The translations under genes were made by a program, and so were the position numbers. Of a stretch of 40,960 nt of DNA, positions 7,900-16,799 are shown piece after piece. Positions within the stretch are counted from its first letter, which is position 1, and every line of letters begins with the position of its first letter. The notes below the pieces were generated by a model. The model was not told where the DNA came from. It did no database searches and saw nothing but the letters and a program-made list of their open reading frames with translations. This DNA comes from Oscillospiraceae bacterium (GTDB lineage: Bacteria; Bacillota; Clostridia; Oscillospirales; Oscillospiraceae): positions 1 through 40,960 of the forward strand of contig CADARY010000024.1 in NCBI GenBank assembly GCA_902790375.1, given 5' to 3'.

Positions 7900-8274
7900 A
7901 TGGCTGCAGGCGCAAGAGTAAAAATTACTCTCAGATGCGAAGAATGCAAGCAGAGGAACTACAACACGGTCAAGAACAAGAAGAATACTTCCGACCGTTT
8001 GGAGCGCAGCAAATATTGCCCCTTCTGCAGAAAGCACACCAAGCATGTAAATGGCAGAAGAAAAGAAAACGAACGCAGCCCCCGCAAAGGCCGTTACCGC
8101 CGTCAAGAAAGAAGATACCGAGCTGAGCTTTTTCCAGAAGGTCGGCAAGTGGTTCCGCGAGATGAAGAGCGAGCTGAAGAAGGTCGTGTGGCCCACGCCC
8201 GAGGCTCTGCGCAACAACACGCTCGTCTCCCTCGGTATGATGTTCATTTCCGCAGTGGTGATCTGGGGCTTTGA
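7900..8274 (+). CDS. rpmG: Ribosomal protein L33, open frame lacks the usual stop
   Basis: The first 49 codons encode a complete bacterial L33: [12 protein letters not shown] at the N terminus, the zinc-type pairs C-x2-C (CEEC and CPFC) and the typical ending 'FCRKHTKH'. The start follows AGGAGGTG. L33 is normally about 49-55 residues, but here the frame reads on for 75 further codons across secE in a different frame, giving a 124-residue arginine-rich product. A TAA at 8048-8050 sits one base out of frame, exactly where the usual stop would be and directly before the secE ATG. The coordinates given are the literal open frame. I think the real protein ends near 8050 and that a 1-base insertion, sequence error or +1 frameshift explains the readthrough. 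Confidence 0.75.
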   Translation: MAAGARVKITLRCEECKQRNYNTVKNKKNTSDRLERSKYCPFCRKHTKHVNGRRKENERSPRKGRYRRQERRYRAELFPEGRQVVPRDEERAEEGRVAHARGSAQQHARLPRYDVHFRSGDLGL

Positions 8275-8320
8275 TGAATTCGCACAGATGGTAGTCAGGC
8301 TCATCTTCCGTTTGGCTTGA
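8051..8320 (+). CDS. secE: Preprotein translocase subunit SecE
   Basis: The 89-residue protein has a charged N-terminal region, the conserved cytosolic amphipathic segment '[11 protein letters not shown]' and one transmembrane helix (about residues 57-80), the standard bacterial SecE plan. It stabilises SecY in the plasma membrane. The ATG directly abuts a TAA (8048-8050) that would be the expected rpmG stop, and there is no clear Shine-Dalgarno of its own. Translation therefore probably depends on ribosomes finishing rpmG. Gene order rpmG-secE-nusG is conserved in Firmicutes. Confidence 0.95.
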   Translation: MAEEKKTNAAPAKAVTAVKKEDTELSFFQKVGKWFREMKSELKKVVWPTPEALRNNTLVSLGMMFISAVVIWGFDEFAQMVVRLIFRLA

Positions 8321-8325
8321 TTGCG

Positions 8326-8850
8326 ATGGCTGAAGAAGCGAAATGGTACGTTGTGCATACCTATTCCGGGTATGAGAACGCAGTTGCCGCCGCTGTCATG
8401 AAGGCGGCGGAAAACCGCAGGATGACGGATCTGATCCATGAGGTCAACATCCCCATGGAGACGGTGACCGAGATCACCGACGCCGGTGAAAAGACGGTGG
8501 AGCGCAAGGTCTTCCCCGGGTACGTCCTGGTGAAGATGATCCTCACCGATGACAGCTGGCATTTGATCCACAATGTCCGCGGCGCTACCGGCTTCGTCGG
8601 GTCCGACGGCAAGGCCGTCCCCCTCACGGAGCAGGAAATTTACGATCTGGGTGTCGAGCGCAGGGAGATCGTCGTCGGCTACGCTGTCGGCGATGAGGTC
8701 AAGGTCATTGACGGACCGCTGGCCGGCTTCTTCGGCATCGTCGACGAGCTGGAGCCCGAAAAGGATCGGGTGCGCGTCGTGGTGTCCATGTTCGGCCGCG
8801 AGACCCCGGTCGATCTGGAGCTCGATCAGGTCGAGGTTCCCGAAAAATAA
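8326..8850 (+). CDS. nusG: Transcription termination/antitermination factor NusG
   Basis: The 174-residue protein begins MAEEAKWYVVHTYSGYE, the canonical NGN domain start, carries 'VFPGYVLVKM' in the RNA polymerase-binding fold, and ends with a KOW domain ('GDEVKVIDGPLAGFFGIVDEL'). It binds RNA polymerase and couples transcription to translation and pausing. ATG 8326 was chosen over the in-frame TTG at 8317 because it gives the normal N terminus. It begins 5 bases after the secE stop. No strong Shine-Dalgarno is visible, consistent with coupling to secE. Confidence 0.96.
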   Translation: MAEEAKWYVVHTYSGYENAVAAAVMKAAENRRMTDLIHEVNIPMETVTEITDAGEKTVERKVFPGYVLVKMILTDDSWHLIHNVRGATGFVGSDGKAVPLTEQEIYDLGVERREIVVGYAVGDEVKVIDGPLAGFFGIVDELEPEKDRVRVVVSMFGRETPVDLELDQVEVPEK

Positions 8851-9050
8851 GAGTTTTCGCGATTTTCTATAAGGCTTTGCGCATTGTCTGCAGCCGCCCG
8901 GGCGGGGCTGAGCCCCGGAGGGAGCGGCGGCGGGCGGCGCGGGCCCTCGCCCCCCGGCGTCAGGGAAGCGTGCATTTCCGGCGCGGGCGCGAGATCTCGG
9001 TCTGAGGCGCTGCCTCGGGTCGAAATTCTAAAGAAAGAGGTGCTTTTAAC

Positions 9051-9476
9051 GTGGCACAGAAAGTAGTTGGATACGTAAGATTCCAGGTTCCCGCCGGCAA
9101 AGCGACTCCGGCGCCCCCCGTCGGCCCCGCACTGGGCCAGTACGGCGTTAATATCGGTCAGTTCACCAAGGACTTCAACGAGCGCACCAAGGGCGACATG
9201 GGCATGATGATCCCTGTCGTCATCACCGTGTACTCCGACCGCAGCTTCACCTTCATCACCAAGACCCCTCCTGCCGCCCTTCTGATCAAGAAGGCCTGCG
9301 GCATTGAGACCGCCTCCGGCGTGCCCCAGAGAGACAAGGTCGCGACCATCAGCAAGGAAGACGTCCGCAAGATCGCCGAGCAGAAGATGCCCGACCTCAA
9401 CTGCACGGACATCGACTCCGCCATCAGCATGATCGCCGGTACCTGCCGCTCCATGGGCGTTGTCGTCGGGGACTGA
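9051..9476 (+). CDS. rplK: 50S ribosomal protein L11
   Basis: The 141-residue protein has the full L11 pattern: '[27 protein letters not shown]' at the N terminus and the C-terminal rRNA-binding helix region ending 'AGTCRSMGV'. L11 sits in the GTPase-associated centre of the 50S subunit. It starts with GTG, preceded by AGAGGTG. The 200-base gap after nusG (8851-9050) is very GC-rich, with short hairpins (e.g. around 8914-8928) but no T-tract or recognised leader. Confidence 0.97.
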   Translation: MAQKVVGYVRFQVPAGKATPAPPVGPALGQYGVNIGQFTKDFNERTKGDMGMMIPVVITVYSDRSFTFITKTPPAALLIKKACGIETASGVPQRDKVATISKEDVRKIAEQKMPDLNCTDIDSAISMIAGTCRSMGVVVGD

Positions 9477-9532
9477 GTCCCAAACGTGGGAGGATAATAT
9501 CCGAATCAACCACATTTTAGGAGGAAATTAAA

Positions 9533-10225
9533 TTGTTTAGAGGAAAGAATTATAAAGAGAGCTCCAAGCTCATTGATAAACAGAACCTGTATGATCCCAT
9601 GGACGCGCTGAACCTGGTGTGCCAGGCCAGCAAGGCCAAGTTCGACGAGACCGTCGAGCTGCACCTCAAGCTCGGTGTTGACGGGCGTCACGCCGACCAG
9701 CAGGTCCGCGGCGCCATCGTCCTGCCCAACGGCACCGGCAAGACCGTGCGCGTGCTGGTCTTCTGCCCGCCCGAGCAGGTTGACGAGGCTCTGGCAGCCG
9801 GCGCCGACTATGCCGGCGGCATGGACTACGTGGAAAAGATCCAGAAGGAGAACTGGTTCGAGTTCGACACCGTTATCGCCAACCCCAAGATGATGGGCAC
9901 CGTCGGCCGTCTCGGTAAGATCCTCGGCCCGAAGGGTCTGATGCCTTCTCCCAAGGCCGGCACCGTCACCCCGAACGTGGCGCAGGCTGTCACCGAAGCC
10001 AAAGCCGGTAAGGTCGAGTACCGTCTGGACAAGACCAACATCATCCACTGCCCCATCGGCAAGGTCAGCTTCGGCGCTGAGAAGCTGTACGAGAACTACG
10101 TTGCGCTGGTTGCGGCCGTCATCAAGGCCAAGCCCGCCGCCGCGAAGGGCCAGTACATCCGCTCCTGCGTCACCGCCTCCACCATGGGCCCCGGCGTCAA
10201 GATCAACGCCCAGAAGCAGCTGTAA
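9533..10225 (+). CDS. rplA: 50S ribosomal protein L1
   Basis: The 230-residue protein matches L1 in length and has typical blocks: '[27 protein letters not shown]' and '[18 protein letters not shown]'. L1 binds 23S rRNA at the exit site and in many bacteria also represses the L11-L1 mRNA. The start is TTG, set by AGGAGG seven bases upstream. It is followed directly by a terminator, so rplK-rplA form the end of this transcript. Confidence 0.97.
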   Translation: MFRGKNYKESSKLIDKQNLYDPMDALNLVCQASKAKFDETVELHLKLGVDGRHADQQVRGAIVLPNGTGKTVRVLVFCPPEQVDEALAAGADYAGGMDYVEKIQKENWFEFDTVIANPKMMGTVGRLGKILGPKGLMPSPKAGTVTPNVAQAVTEAKAGKVEYRLDKTNIIHCPIGKVSFGAEKLYENYVALVAAVIKAKPAAAKGQYIRSCVTASTMGPGVKINAQKQL

Positions 10226-10240
10226 TACAGCCCCTTTCAG

Positions 10241-10277
10241 AAAGCTCCCCGGATCGCACGGTCTGGGGAGCTTTTGG
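10241..10277 (+). terminator. Terminator after rplA
   Basis: AAAGCTCCCC (10241-10250) pairs perfectly with GGGGAGCTTT (10265-10274) and runs into a short T-tract. It closes the ribosomal protein operon before the unrelated membrane gene. Confidence 0.75.
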
Positions 10278-10355
10278 CGTTTACCGCACCCCGCATTCGG
10301 ACATACTTCCACTGCTGTCTCTTTTGAAAAGAAAGTCTGTGAAGGGGGTCTTGCC

Positions 10356-11426
10356 GTGTCGGAAAAGCTTGCGCATGCGGCGGCCATCGGCTTTGTCCTG
10401 CTGCTGGGGGCCGGGGCGCTGTATCTCGCGGGGCGCTGTCTGCTGCCGTGGACGGCGCCGATCCTGACGGCCTGGGCGCTCGCCGCCCTGCTGGAGCCGG
10501 CGGTGGCGTTCCTGGTGCGCCGCCGCTGGCGGCGCGGCGCGGCGGCGGGGCTGTGCACGCTGGCGGCGCTGGGGCTCTTGCTCTGGGGGCTCGGGATGCT
10601 GATCGGCCGCGGCGTCACGGCGGCGACGGAGCTGTCAAAGGCCCTGCCCGCGCTGATGGAGGCCCTGAGCCTGCGCCTCGGCGATCTGCGCGCGCTCGTG
10701 GAGCAGCACATCCGTGCGGCCCCGGCGCCCACGGCGGCGCTGCTGGAGGGGGCGCTCTCGAGCCTTGCTGCCGCAGCCTCCGCCCTGCCCGTGCAGCTGT
10801 CCAGAGGGCTTGTCGCCCTGCTGTCCCGTATGGCCCAGGCAAGCCCCGACACCCTGCTCTTTCTTGTCACCGCGGCCCTCGGCACCTACTTCATCTCCGC
10901 CTCCTTCCCGACGGTGAACGCCTTTGTGCTGGCCCAGCTCCCGGGCTGGCTGCGGCAGCGGCTGGAGGGTCTGGGCGAGGATCTCAAAACAGGCTTCGGC
11001 GGGCTTGTGCGCGCGCAGCTCATCCTGACGGGCATCTGCTTCACGGAGCTGCTTGCGGCCTTTCTGCTGCTGCGGGTGCAAGGGGCGGCGGTCCTTGCGG
11101 CGGTGACAGCGGTCATCGACGCCCTGCCGGTCTTCGGCACCGGGGTGGTGCTGCTGCCCTGGGCGCTGGCCTGCCTGCTCCTGGGTCAGACCCGGCGGGG
11201 CCTGGGGCTTATCCTCTGCTGGGGTGTCACAGAGCTTGTGCGCAGCGCCGCGCAGGCAAAGCTTCTGGGCGATCAGATCGGGCTTGACCCGCTGGCGTCG
11301 CTTTTAAGCGTATATGTGGGCTGGCGCGTTGCGGGCGTCGGCGGGATGCTGCTCTTCCCGCTCGGCCTTATGGCGCTCATCCGCCTCAACGACCGCGGCG
11401 TGGTGCGGCTCTGGAAGAACGTCTGA
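10356..11426 (+). CDS. AI-2E family / YtvI-like membrane protein
   Basis: The 356-residue membrane protein has the AI-2E exporter layout: two N-terminal transmembrane helices, a soluble middle helical region (about residues 85-150), then a cluster of hydrophobic helices ending in 'LLSVYVGWRVAGVGGMLLFPLGL', the conserved C-terminal block of this family. The size and pattern resemble YtvI, a sporulation-associated membrane protein of unknown role; other family members export the quorum signal AI-2 or ions. GTG 10356 follows GGGGGT. It stands alone between the ribosomal terminator and the importer promoter. Confidence 0.8.
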   Translation: MSEKLAHAAAIGFVLLLGAGALYLAGRCLLPWTAPILTAWALAALLEPAVAFLVRRRWRRGAAAGLCTLAALGLLLWGLGMLIGRGVTAATELSKALPALMEALSLRLGDLRALVEQHIRAAPAPTAALLEGALSSLAAAASALPVQLSRGLVALLSRMAQASPDTLLFLVTAALGTYFISASFPTVNAFVLAQLPGWLRQRLEGLGEDLKTGFGGLVRAQLILTGICFTELLAAFLLLRVQGAAVLAAVTAVIDALPVFGTGVVLLPWALACLLLGQTRRGLGLILCWGVTELVRSAAQAKLLGDQIGLDPLASLLSVYVGWRVAGVGGMLLFPLGLMALIRLNDRGVVRLWKNV

Positions 11427-11492
11427 TGCGTTCTCTTCCTGTGGTTTCTACACAAAAGCTCCCGCTCCTGCTTAGAAGTTTTTGGTTAATTA

Positions 11493-11521
11493 TTGACATC
11501 CATCCCAAAGGGCGGTATAAT
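11493..11521 (+). promoter_or_regulatory. Consensus sigma-A promoter of the ABC importer operon
   Basis: Perfect TTGACA (11493-11498) and TATAAT (11516-11521) with a 17-base spacer make the strongest promoter in the window. The leader of about 85 bases contains a GGCGGC/GCCGCC mini-hairpin (11576-11590) just before the Shine-Dalgarno. Confidence 0.85.
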
Positions 11522-11614
11522 TTCCCTGCAAAAATCAAAAGCACTTTGCTCTTCACAGACTGCTTTTGAGACGGGGCGGCCATGCCGCCGAATTTTGATA
11601 AGGAGGATACCCCC

Positions 11615-12829
11615 ATGAAGAAAACGCTTGCAGTTTTGCTGGCACTCGTGATGGTGCTGTCCCTGGTTCCCGCCGCCTTCGCCGCGGGTCCGGACTATTC
11701 CGATTACACCATCCGCATCTACTCCAACTCCAACTCCACCGAGCGCGTGACCTGGCTTGTCGAGGAAGCCAAGAAGGCTGGCTTCTCCATCAGCCTTGAC
11801 ACCAACGAGGTCATCTCCGGCGATACCGCCGCCGTGCAGGCCGCCAATGAGAAGAAGGACGGCGACCTGATCTTCGGTCTGAATGAGACCCGCTGGGGCC
11901 AGATCGTGGATGGCCAGTATGAGAACCTCAAGCTCGTCCCCTTCACCCCCGACTGGGCCGGTGAGGTCGGCGAATACAAGTATGACAACCAGGCCTACGG
12001 CATCGTCATCCAGAACGTCCTGATGCTCTACCGCAACGATGAGCTCGGCACCAAGGGTGAGGAGCTGCACTTCGACCACTGGGCCGACGTCATCAACTGC
12101 GGTTATCCCTGGTACCGCCAGAACAAGATCGGCGGCACCACCAATGCCAACATCAACTCCGCCATGCTTTACGCCTTCACCGATCCCACTTCCCCTGCCG
12201 GCGGCATCAGCATCGACGGCTGGAAGGCCCTGTGGAAATTCTGCGCGGACGGCAAGTTCGGCGGCGATGACTACAAGTACGGCTTTGACCCGCTGAACAA
12301 GGGCGATGTAGCCGTGTCCGAGTTCTACTCCTCCGCCCTGTACGGCAAGATCGACGCCGCGGCCGAGGGTTCCCAGAACCCCCTGAAGGGCGCGCTCGAG
12401 CCTGAGAACTGGGCCCTGGTCGACATCAAGGACGGCACCTACTACATTGCTGAGTACATCGGCATTCTCGACAAGGCCGGCCGCACCGACGAGCAGACCG
12501 AGGCCGTCAAGGCCTTCGTCAACTGGTTCGGCTCCGCCGAGGTGCAGGCCGCGTGGGCAGAGGAGTTCGACTCCTTCCCCTGCAACACCGAGGCCGCCAG
12601 GATCGTCTATGGTGACGATATCCCCGCGATCTACCAGATCCCGAACTTCGCGCTGACCACCGTGCCCGGCACCGACATGACCTACGCTGCCTATGTGGCT
12701 GCCAACAGCGCCGCCTGGACCAACATCATGACCAACCTGGGCTTCTACTGGAAGGACGCCGCCGACGCCCCCGCAGAGCCCGATTGGGCCAGCCTCGACT
12801 GGGCTACCCTGACCCAGAAGGCCGAGTAA
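11615..12829 (+). CDS. ABC transporter substrate-binding protein
   Basis: The 404-residue secreted or membrane-tethered protein has an N-terminal signal peptide (MKKTLAVLLALVMVLSLVPAAFA, cleavage near residue 24) without a lipobox cysteine, which is unusual for a Gram-positive binding protein. The mature part resembles the Fe(III)/AfuA-type or polyamine-type periplasmic binding fold ('YSNSNSTERVTWLVEEAKKAGF', 'YGIVIQNVLMLYRNDE'). The ligand cannot be fixed from sequence; iron, phosphonates or sugar phosphates are all possible in this family. The ATG follows AAGGAGGA and is driven by the consensus promoter. A hairpin separates it from the ATPase gene, which would raise its level relative to the transporter. 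Confidence 0.85.
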   Translation: MKKTLAVLLALVMVLSLVPAAFAAGPDYSDYTIRIYSNSNSTERVTWLVEEAKKAGFSISLDTNEVISGDTAAVQAANEKKDGDLIFGLNETRWGQIVDGQYENLKLVPFTPDWAGEVGEYKYDNQAYGIVIQNVLMLYRNDELGTKGEELHFDHWADVINCGYPWYRQNKIGGTTNANINSAMLYAFTDPTSPAGGISIDGWKALWKFCADGKFGGDDYKYGFDPLNKGDVAVSEFYSSALYGKIDAAAEGSQNPLKGALEPENWALVDIKDGTYYIAEYIGILDKAGRTDEQTEAVKAFVNWFGSAEVQAAWAEEFDSFPCNTEAARIVYGDDIPAIYQIPNFALTTVPGTDMTYAAYVAANSAAWTNIMTNLGFYWKDAADAPAEPDWASLDWATLTQKAE

Positions 12830-12844
12830 TCCATGCCACTTCAA

Positions 12845-12875
12845 AGGCGAGTTGGGCTTGCCCCAGCTCGCCTTC
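12845..12875 (+). terminator. Intra-operon attenuator between binding protein and ATPase
   Basis: GGCGAGTTGGGC (12845-12856) pairs with GCCCCAGCTCGCC (12859-12871) through one wobble, followed by a T-rich stretch broken by C residues. The weak T-tract suggests partial rather than full termination inside the importer operon. Confidence 0.6.
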
Positions 12876-12909
12876 TTTTCTTCAATTGCTTCAAGAGGGG
12901 AGAACGCCT

Positions 12910-13944
12910 ATGATCAAGCTAAACGATATCGTTGTGAAATTCGGAGATTTTGAGGCCCTGCACAACATCAACGTCCATGTGAAGGAGGGGGAGTTTTTTA
13001 CCTTCCTGGGGCCGTCCGGCTGCGGCAAGACCACAACGCTGCGCACCATCACCGGCTTCATCGAGCCCGTGTCCGGCACGGTCGTGGTCAAGGACCGGGA
13101 CATCACCCACGTCCCTATCGAGGACAGAAACATCGGCATCGTCTTTCAGAGCTACGCCCTGTTCCCGACGATGACCGTCTACGACAACATCGCCTTCGGC
13201 CTCAAGATCAAGAAGGTCCCGAAGGGCGAGCGCGACAGGCGCGTGCGCGAGATCGCCCGCAAGGTCGATCTCTCGGACGAGCAGCTCAAAAAAGCGGTGA
13301 GCCAGCTCTCCGGCGGCCAGCAGCAGCGTGTCGCCATCGCCCGCGCCCTGGTTACCGGCCCCGCCATCATCTGCATGGACGAGCCGCTTTCAAACCTCGA
13401 CGCAAAGCTGCGCGTGCAGCTTAGAAACGAGCTCAAGAAAATGCAGAAGGACTTTGGCATCACCACCATCTACGTCACCCACGACCAGGAGGAGGCCCTG
13501 ACTCTCTCCGACCGCATCGCGGTTTTCAACAAGGGCTATATTGAGCAGATCGGCACCCCGAACGAGGTCTACAACTTCTCGAAGACCGAGTTTGTATGCA
13601 ACTTCATCGGCGACATCAACCGTCTCGAGAGCGGCATCGTGGACGCTCTTGTGAAAGGCGGCGCCGCCGTGGATCCCGAAAAGCACAACTACATCCGTCT
13701 CGAGCGCCTGCACGTCAACGTGGAGCCGCGCCCGGCCCAGCTCGCCCTGGACGGCGTGGTGGCAAGCCGCGAATACTACGGTCTGTACATCAAGTATTAC
13801 ATCAGCGTCGCCGGCCAGACTCTCAAGGTCATTGAGAAGAACGACGGCGTGCGCATCTATGAGGAGGGCCAGAAGGTGAGAGTCGTCATCGACCCGCGCG
13901 ACATCATGGCCTACGGCGCCGACGGGAAGGAGGGCAAACAATGA
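12910..13944 (+). CDS. ABC transporter ATP-binding protein (FbpC/PotA-like)
   Basis: The 344-residue ATPase has Walker A 'GPSGCGKTT' (about 35-43), signature 'LSGGQQQR', Walker B 'IICMDEP' and the H-loop '[11 protein letters not shown]'. A C-terminal regulatory domain of about 110 residues (after residue 235) resembles the TOBE-type extension of importer ATPases such as FbpC, PotA and CysA. It energises the fused permease encoded next. ATG 12910 follows GAGGGGAGA. The stop overlaps the permease start as ATGA. Confidence 0.92.
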   Translation: MIKLNDIVVKFGDFEALHNINVHVKEGEFFTFLGPSGCGKTTTLRTITGFIEPVSGTVVVKDRDITHVPIEDRNIGIVFQSYALFPTMTVYDNIAFGLKIKKVPKGERDRRVREIARKVDLSDEQLKKAVSQLSGGQQQRVAIARALVTGPAIICMDEPLSNLDAKLRVQLRNELKKMQKDFGITTIYVTHDQEEALTLSDRIAVFNKGYIEQIGTPNEVYNFSKTEFVCNFIGDINRLESGIVDALVKGGAAVDPEKHNYIRLERLHVNVEPRPAQLALDGVVASREYYGLYIKYYISVAGQTLKVIEKNDGVRIYEEGQKVRVVIDPRDIMAYGADGKEGKQ

Positions 13945-15836
13945 ATGCCACGCTGGATAAAAAGCTCCGGCCGGAGCTGATCATCCGGCTCGTCGGCGTG
14001 TGCTTCTTTGCCTATCTCTTCTTCGGCTTCATGCTGCTCCCCTGTCTCAATACCCTGACCAGCATCTTCAACACCAAAAACCCAGCCGGGGAGCGCGACG
14101 CTTTTGCCGTCATCCGCTTTTTCCTCGCGGGCACCATGGGCAAATTTGTCTGGAACTCCCTGCGCCTTGCGGTCATGCTGGTCATCACCGTGAACGTGGT
14201 GGGCATCTCCATCGTCCTGCTGACCGAGTATTTTGACATCAAGGGCGCAAACATCCTCCGCATGGGCTACATGACCACGATGATCTATTCCGGCGTCGCG
14301 CTGGTCACGGGCTACATGTTCCTCTATGCCAGCGACGGCATCCTCACCACCGCGATGAAAAACGCCTTCCCGAACATGAACCCCAACTGGTTCTCGGGCT
14401 ACAACGCGGTGCTGTTCACGATGACCTTCGCCTGCACCTCCAACCACATGCTCTTTCTCAGAAACGCCATCCGCGGCATCGACTACAACACCGTGGAGGC
14501 CGCGCGCAACATGGGCGCAAACCCCTTCAAGGTGCTGTGGAAGGTCGTGCTGCCGACGCTGATCCCCACGCTCTTCTCCCTCACGGTCATGACCTTCATC
14601 ACGGGCCTTTGCGCCATGTCCGCCCCGACCCTGCTGGGCTATGACTCCATCAACCCCGAGATCGTGCGTCTGGCAGGCTCCTCCACCGCGGACGAGGCCT
14701 TCCCCCAGGCCCGCGCAGCCCTGCTGTCCATCATCCTCGCCATGTTCACCATCATCCTGCTGACGGTGCTCTCCGCCTATGAGCGGCGCGGCCATTATCT
14801 CTCGGTCTCCAAGACCAAGGCCAAGCTCCAGAAGCAGAAGATCCATAACCCCATTGCCAATGTCATCGCCCACCTCTACGCCTATGTGCTCTTCATCATC
14901 TACATGACGCCGGTGGTGATGATCGTCATCTTCGCTTTCCAGACCTACAGCGCCATCCGCCTCAAAAAGCTGGATCTGCGTCACTGGACGCTCATCAACT
15001 TCTTCGGCAAGCAGGACTATGAGTACCTCACCAGCCGCGGCAAGTACAAGACCCGCGAGGGCTCTATCTCGGGCGTGTTCTCCAACGAGGCCACCCTCGG
15101 CGGCATCAAGCTGAGCTTCCTGCTCTCGGCCCTCGCTGCGGCCCTGGCCTGTGTGATCGTGGTGGTGGCCTGCAACTACATCTTCAACAAGAAGCACAAA
15201 AAGTCCGGCGTCATCCTGGAGTACGCCCTGCTCTTCCCCTGGCTGCTGCCGACGATCCTGATCTGCTATTCCTACCGCACTTACTTCAACTCCAACACCG
15301 TCTGGTACGTGGGCAACCGCAACCTCTACTACGCCGAAAACGTGCGCCTGCTGATCGTGATGGCCTATACGGTGACGAAGCTGCCCTTCTCCCTGCGCAT
15401 GATCAAGGCCAGTTTCTACTCCATCGACGAGGAGCTGGAGGATGCGGCGAAGAACCTCGGCGCAAGTCCGATCCGCACCTTCCTGCAGGTGAAGCTGCCC
15501 ATTATTCTGCCGAGCGTGCTGGCCGTCTTTGCCCTGAACTTCAACGCCCTCTTTACCGAGTACGACATGTCCGCCACCTTCGCAAGCTCCTACGGCACCA
15601 GCTATGCCATGGTCATCCAGGCCATGTGCGCCGAGGAGGGACTCTACGGCTACAACGTCAACGCCTCGGGCCGCCGCTGCGCTTCGACGGTGTTCATCAT
15701 GATCGTCTCGGGCCTGATCCTGTATCTGGTCTACGGCGTGGGCTCCCGCGACCTCTCGGAGCGCCTCGCCATTCGAAACCGCCGCCGGAAATTCTTCCAA
15801 AGACTCACGGGGAAAACGGACAAGGAGAATCCATAA
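13941..15836 (+). CDS. Fused ABC transporter permease (FbpB-like, two permease domains)
   Basis: The 631-residue protein has two homologous membrane halves, each with the binding-protein-dependent permease EAA-type loop: 'EAARNMGANPFKVLWKVVLPTLIP' near residue 190 and 'DAAKNLGASPIRTFLQVKLPIILP' near residue 510. About twelve transmembrane helices are expected. This two-in-one layout is typical of FbpB/ThiP-type importers. Overlap with the ATPase gene (ATGA) and a downstream GTG start touching its stop place it in the centre of a tight operon. Confidence 0.92.
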   Translation: MNATLDKKLRPELIIRLVGVCFFAYLFFGFMLLPCLNTLTSIFNTKNPAGERDAFAVIRFFLAGTMGKFVWNSLRLAVMLVITVNVVGISIVLLTEYFDIKGANILRMGYMTTMIYSGVALVTGYMFLYASDGILTTAMKNAFPNMNPNWFSGYNAVLFTMTFACTSNHMLFLRNAIRGIDYNTVEAARNMGANPFKVLWKVVLPTLIPTLFSLTVMTFITGLCAMSAPTLLGYDSINPEIVRLAGSSTADEAFPQARAALLSIILAMFTIILLTVLSAYERRGHYLSVSKTKAKLQKQKIHNPIANVIAHLYAYVLFIIYMTPVVMIVIFAFQTYSAIRLKKLDLRHWTLINFFGKQDYEYLTSRGKYKTREGSISGVFSNEATLGGIKLSFLLSALAAALACVIVVVACNYIFNKKHKKSGVILEYALLFPWLLPTILICYSYRTYFNSNTVWYVGNRNLYYAENVRLLIVMAYTVTKLPFSLRMIKASFYSIDEELEDAAKNLGASPIRTFLQVKLPIILPSVLAVFALNFNALFTEYDMSATFASSYGTSYAMVIQAMCAEEGLYGYNVNASGRRCASTVFIMIVSGLILYLVYGVGSRDLSERLAIRNRRRKFFQRLTGKTDKENP

Positions 15837-16451
15837 GTGGTTAAAAACATTGTATTTGACATGGGCAATGTCCTCATCCGATGGGACCCCGCCCGCCTCA
15901 TCGCCCGCCTCGGCGTCAACGGGGCGGACGCGGGGCTGCTGCTGCGGGAGGTCTTCTGTGACCAGGAGTGGGCAGGGCTCGACCGCGGCAGGCTCACGGA
16001 GGAGGAAGCCGCGGCTGCCTTCCGGGAAAGGCTGCCCGAGCGTCTGCACGCCTGTCTCCCTCGCCTCATTTACTGGTGGAAGGACCCCCTGTGGCCGGTG
16101 GAGGGCATGGCCGGGCTCGTCGCCGAGCTCAAAGCGGCGGGCTATGGGATCTATCTATGCTCCAACGCCACCTCCGCGCTGCATACCTATTTCCCCCGCA
16201 TCCCGGGCGCGGAGCATTTTGACGGGCTGCTGGTTTCCGCAGACTGGAAGCTCCTAAAGCCCCAGCACGAGATCTTTGAGCTTCTGTACAAAGCCTATGC
16301 GCTGGACCCGGCGAGCTGCTTTTTCATTGACGACAGTCCCGCCAACATCGACGGCGCCATCGTCACCGGGATGCCGGGCACAGTCTTCGACGGCGATCTC
16401 CGCCGCCTGCGGCGCGACCTGCGCAGAGCCGGGATCGCCGTGCGGGAGTAA
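15837..16451 (+). CDS. HAD-superfamily phosphatase (YihX-like)
   Basis: The 204-residue HAD hydrolase has motif I 'VFDMGNVLIRWDP' with nucleophile Asp8. As in YihX-like sugar-phosphatases, the usual second Asp is replaced (D-M-G). It has a helical cap, motif II at 'LCSNAT', motif III lysine in 'DWKLLKPQ', and motif IV 'FFIDDSPANI'. The GTG start abuts the permease stop and the Shine-Dalgarno AAGGAGA lies in the permease 3' end. Its place in the importer operon hints that the transported solute or its product may be phosphorylated, but this is only suggestive. Confidence 0.88.
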   Translation: MVKNIVFDMGNVLIRWDPARLIARLGVNGADAGLLLREVFCDQEWAGLDRGRLTEEEAAAAFRERLPERLHACLPRLIYWWKDPLWPVEGMAGLVAELKAAGYGIYLCSNATSALHTYFPRIPGAEHFDGLLVSADWKLLKPQHEIFELLYKAYALDPASCFFIDDSPANIDGAIVTGMPGTVFDGDLRRLRRDLRRAGIAVRE

Positions 16452-16460
16452 GAAGCCATG

Positions 16461-16498
16461 AGGTGAATTCGCGGACGCTGCGGATTCACCTTCTTTTT
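16461..16498 (+). terminator. Terminator of the importer-HAD operon
   Basis: AGGTGAATTCGC (16461-16472) pairs with GCGGATTCACCT (16480-16491) with one mismatch and is followed by a TTCTTTTT tract. It ends the operon 10 bases after the HAD stop. Confidence 0.8.
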
Positions 16499-16677
16499 GC
16501 CCCTTTATTTCCAGGTAAAATTTCCCTTGTGCAGCTTTTTCCTCTCCATTTTCCCTGAAACTCCCTGTTTTCATTCCTTTTTCCCCCCGTTTGGTCAAAA
16601 GCGAACAAGACGATGTGGAAAAGTCCGGCAGGAAATCAGCATTTATTACAAGAATGCTTTCCAGGTGCCTTTGCCCC

Positions 16678-16706
16678 TTGCAATCGGGGAGAGAATCCGC
16701 TACAAT
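16678..16706 (+). promoter_or_regulatory. Upstream promoter P1 of the nrd operon
   Basis: TTGCAA (16678-16683) and TACAAT (16701-16706) are separated by 17 bases. Transcripts from here would run through both NrdR-like boxes, which lie about 35 and 77 bases downstream of the -10. Bases 16499-16677 contain no other recognisable element. Confidence 0.5.
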
Positions 16707-16741
16707 AGCTCATGTGTCAGCCCGGAGGCTCTTCCGGGCCG

Positions 16742-16757
16742 GCACTATATTTTGTGC
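16742..16757 (+). promoter_or_regulatory. NrdR-like box 1
   Basis: GCACTATATTTTGTGC matches the imperfect-palindrome pattern ACTATATnTTGTG known for NrdR, the ATP/dATP-sensing repressor of ribonucleotide reductase genes. It lies upstream of nrdG-nrdD. Confidence 0.65.
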
Positions 16758-16783
16758 CTTTTGCGGCTCAAACGGGTTTGTTG

Positions 16784-16799
16784 AAACTATATCTTGTGT
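16784..16799 (+). promoter_or_regulatory. NrdR-like box 2
   Basis: AAACTATATCTTGTGT has the same core as box 1, and the two cores are 42 bp apart, about four helical turns. NrdR boxes usually occur as phased pairs, so this is strong support. It ends 18 bp before the -35 element of promoter P2. Confidence 0.7.

Noticed and set aside
9506-10885. Minus-strand frame opposite rplA and the YtvI-like gene
   Set aside because: It has no ribosome site or domain and is fully covered by two well-supported plus-strand genes.
11522-11614. Riboswitch in the importer leader
   Set aside because: Only short hairpins are present; none of the conserved blocks of TPP, cobalamin or other common riboswitches was seen.
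13911-16049. Long minus-strand frame opposite the permease
   Set aside because: An antisense shadow of the fused permease and HAD genes, rich in His/Glu/Asp/Gly as expected from reversed codons.
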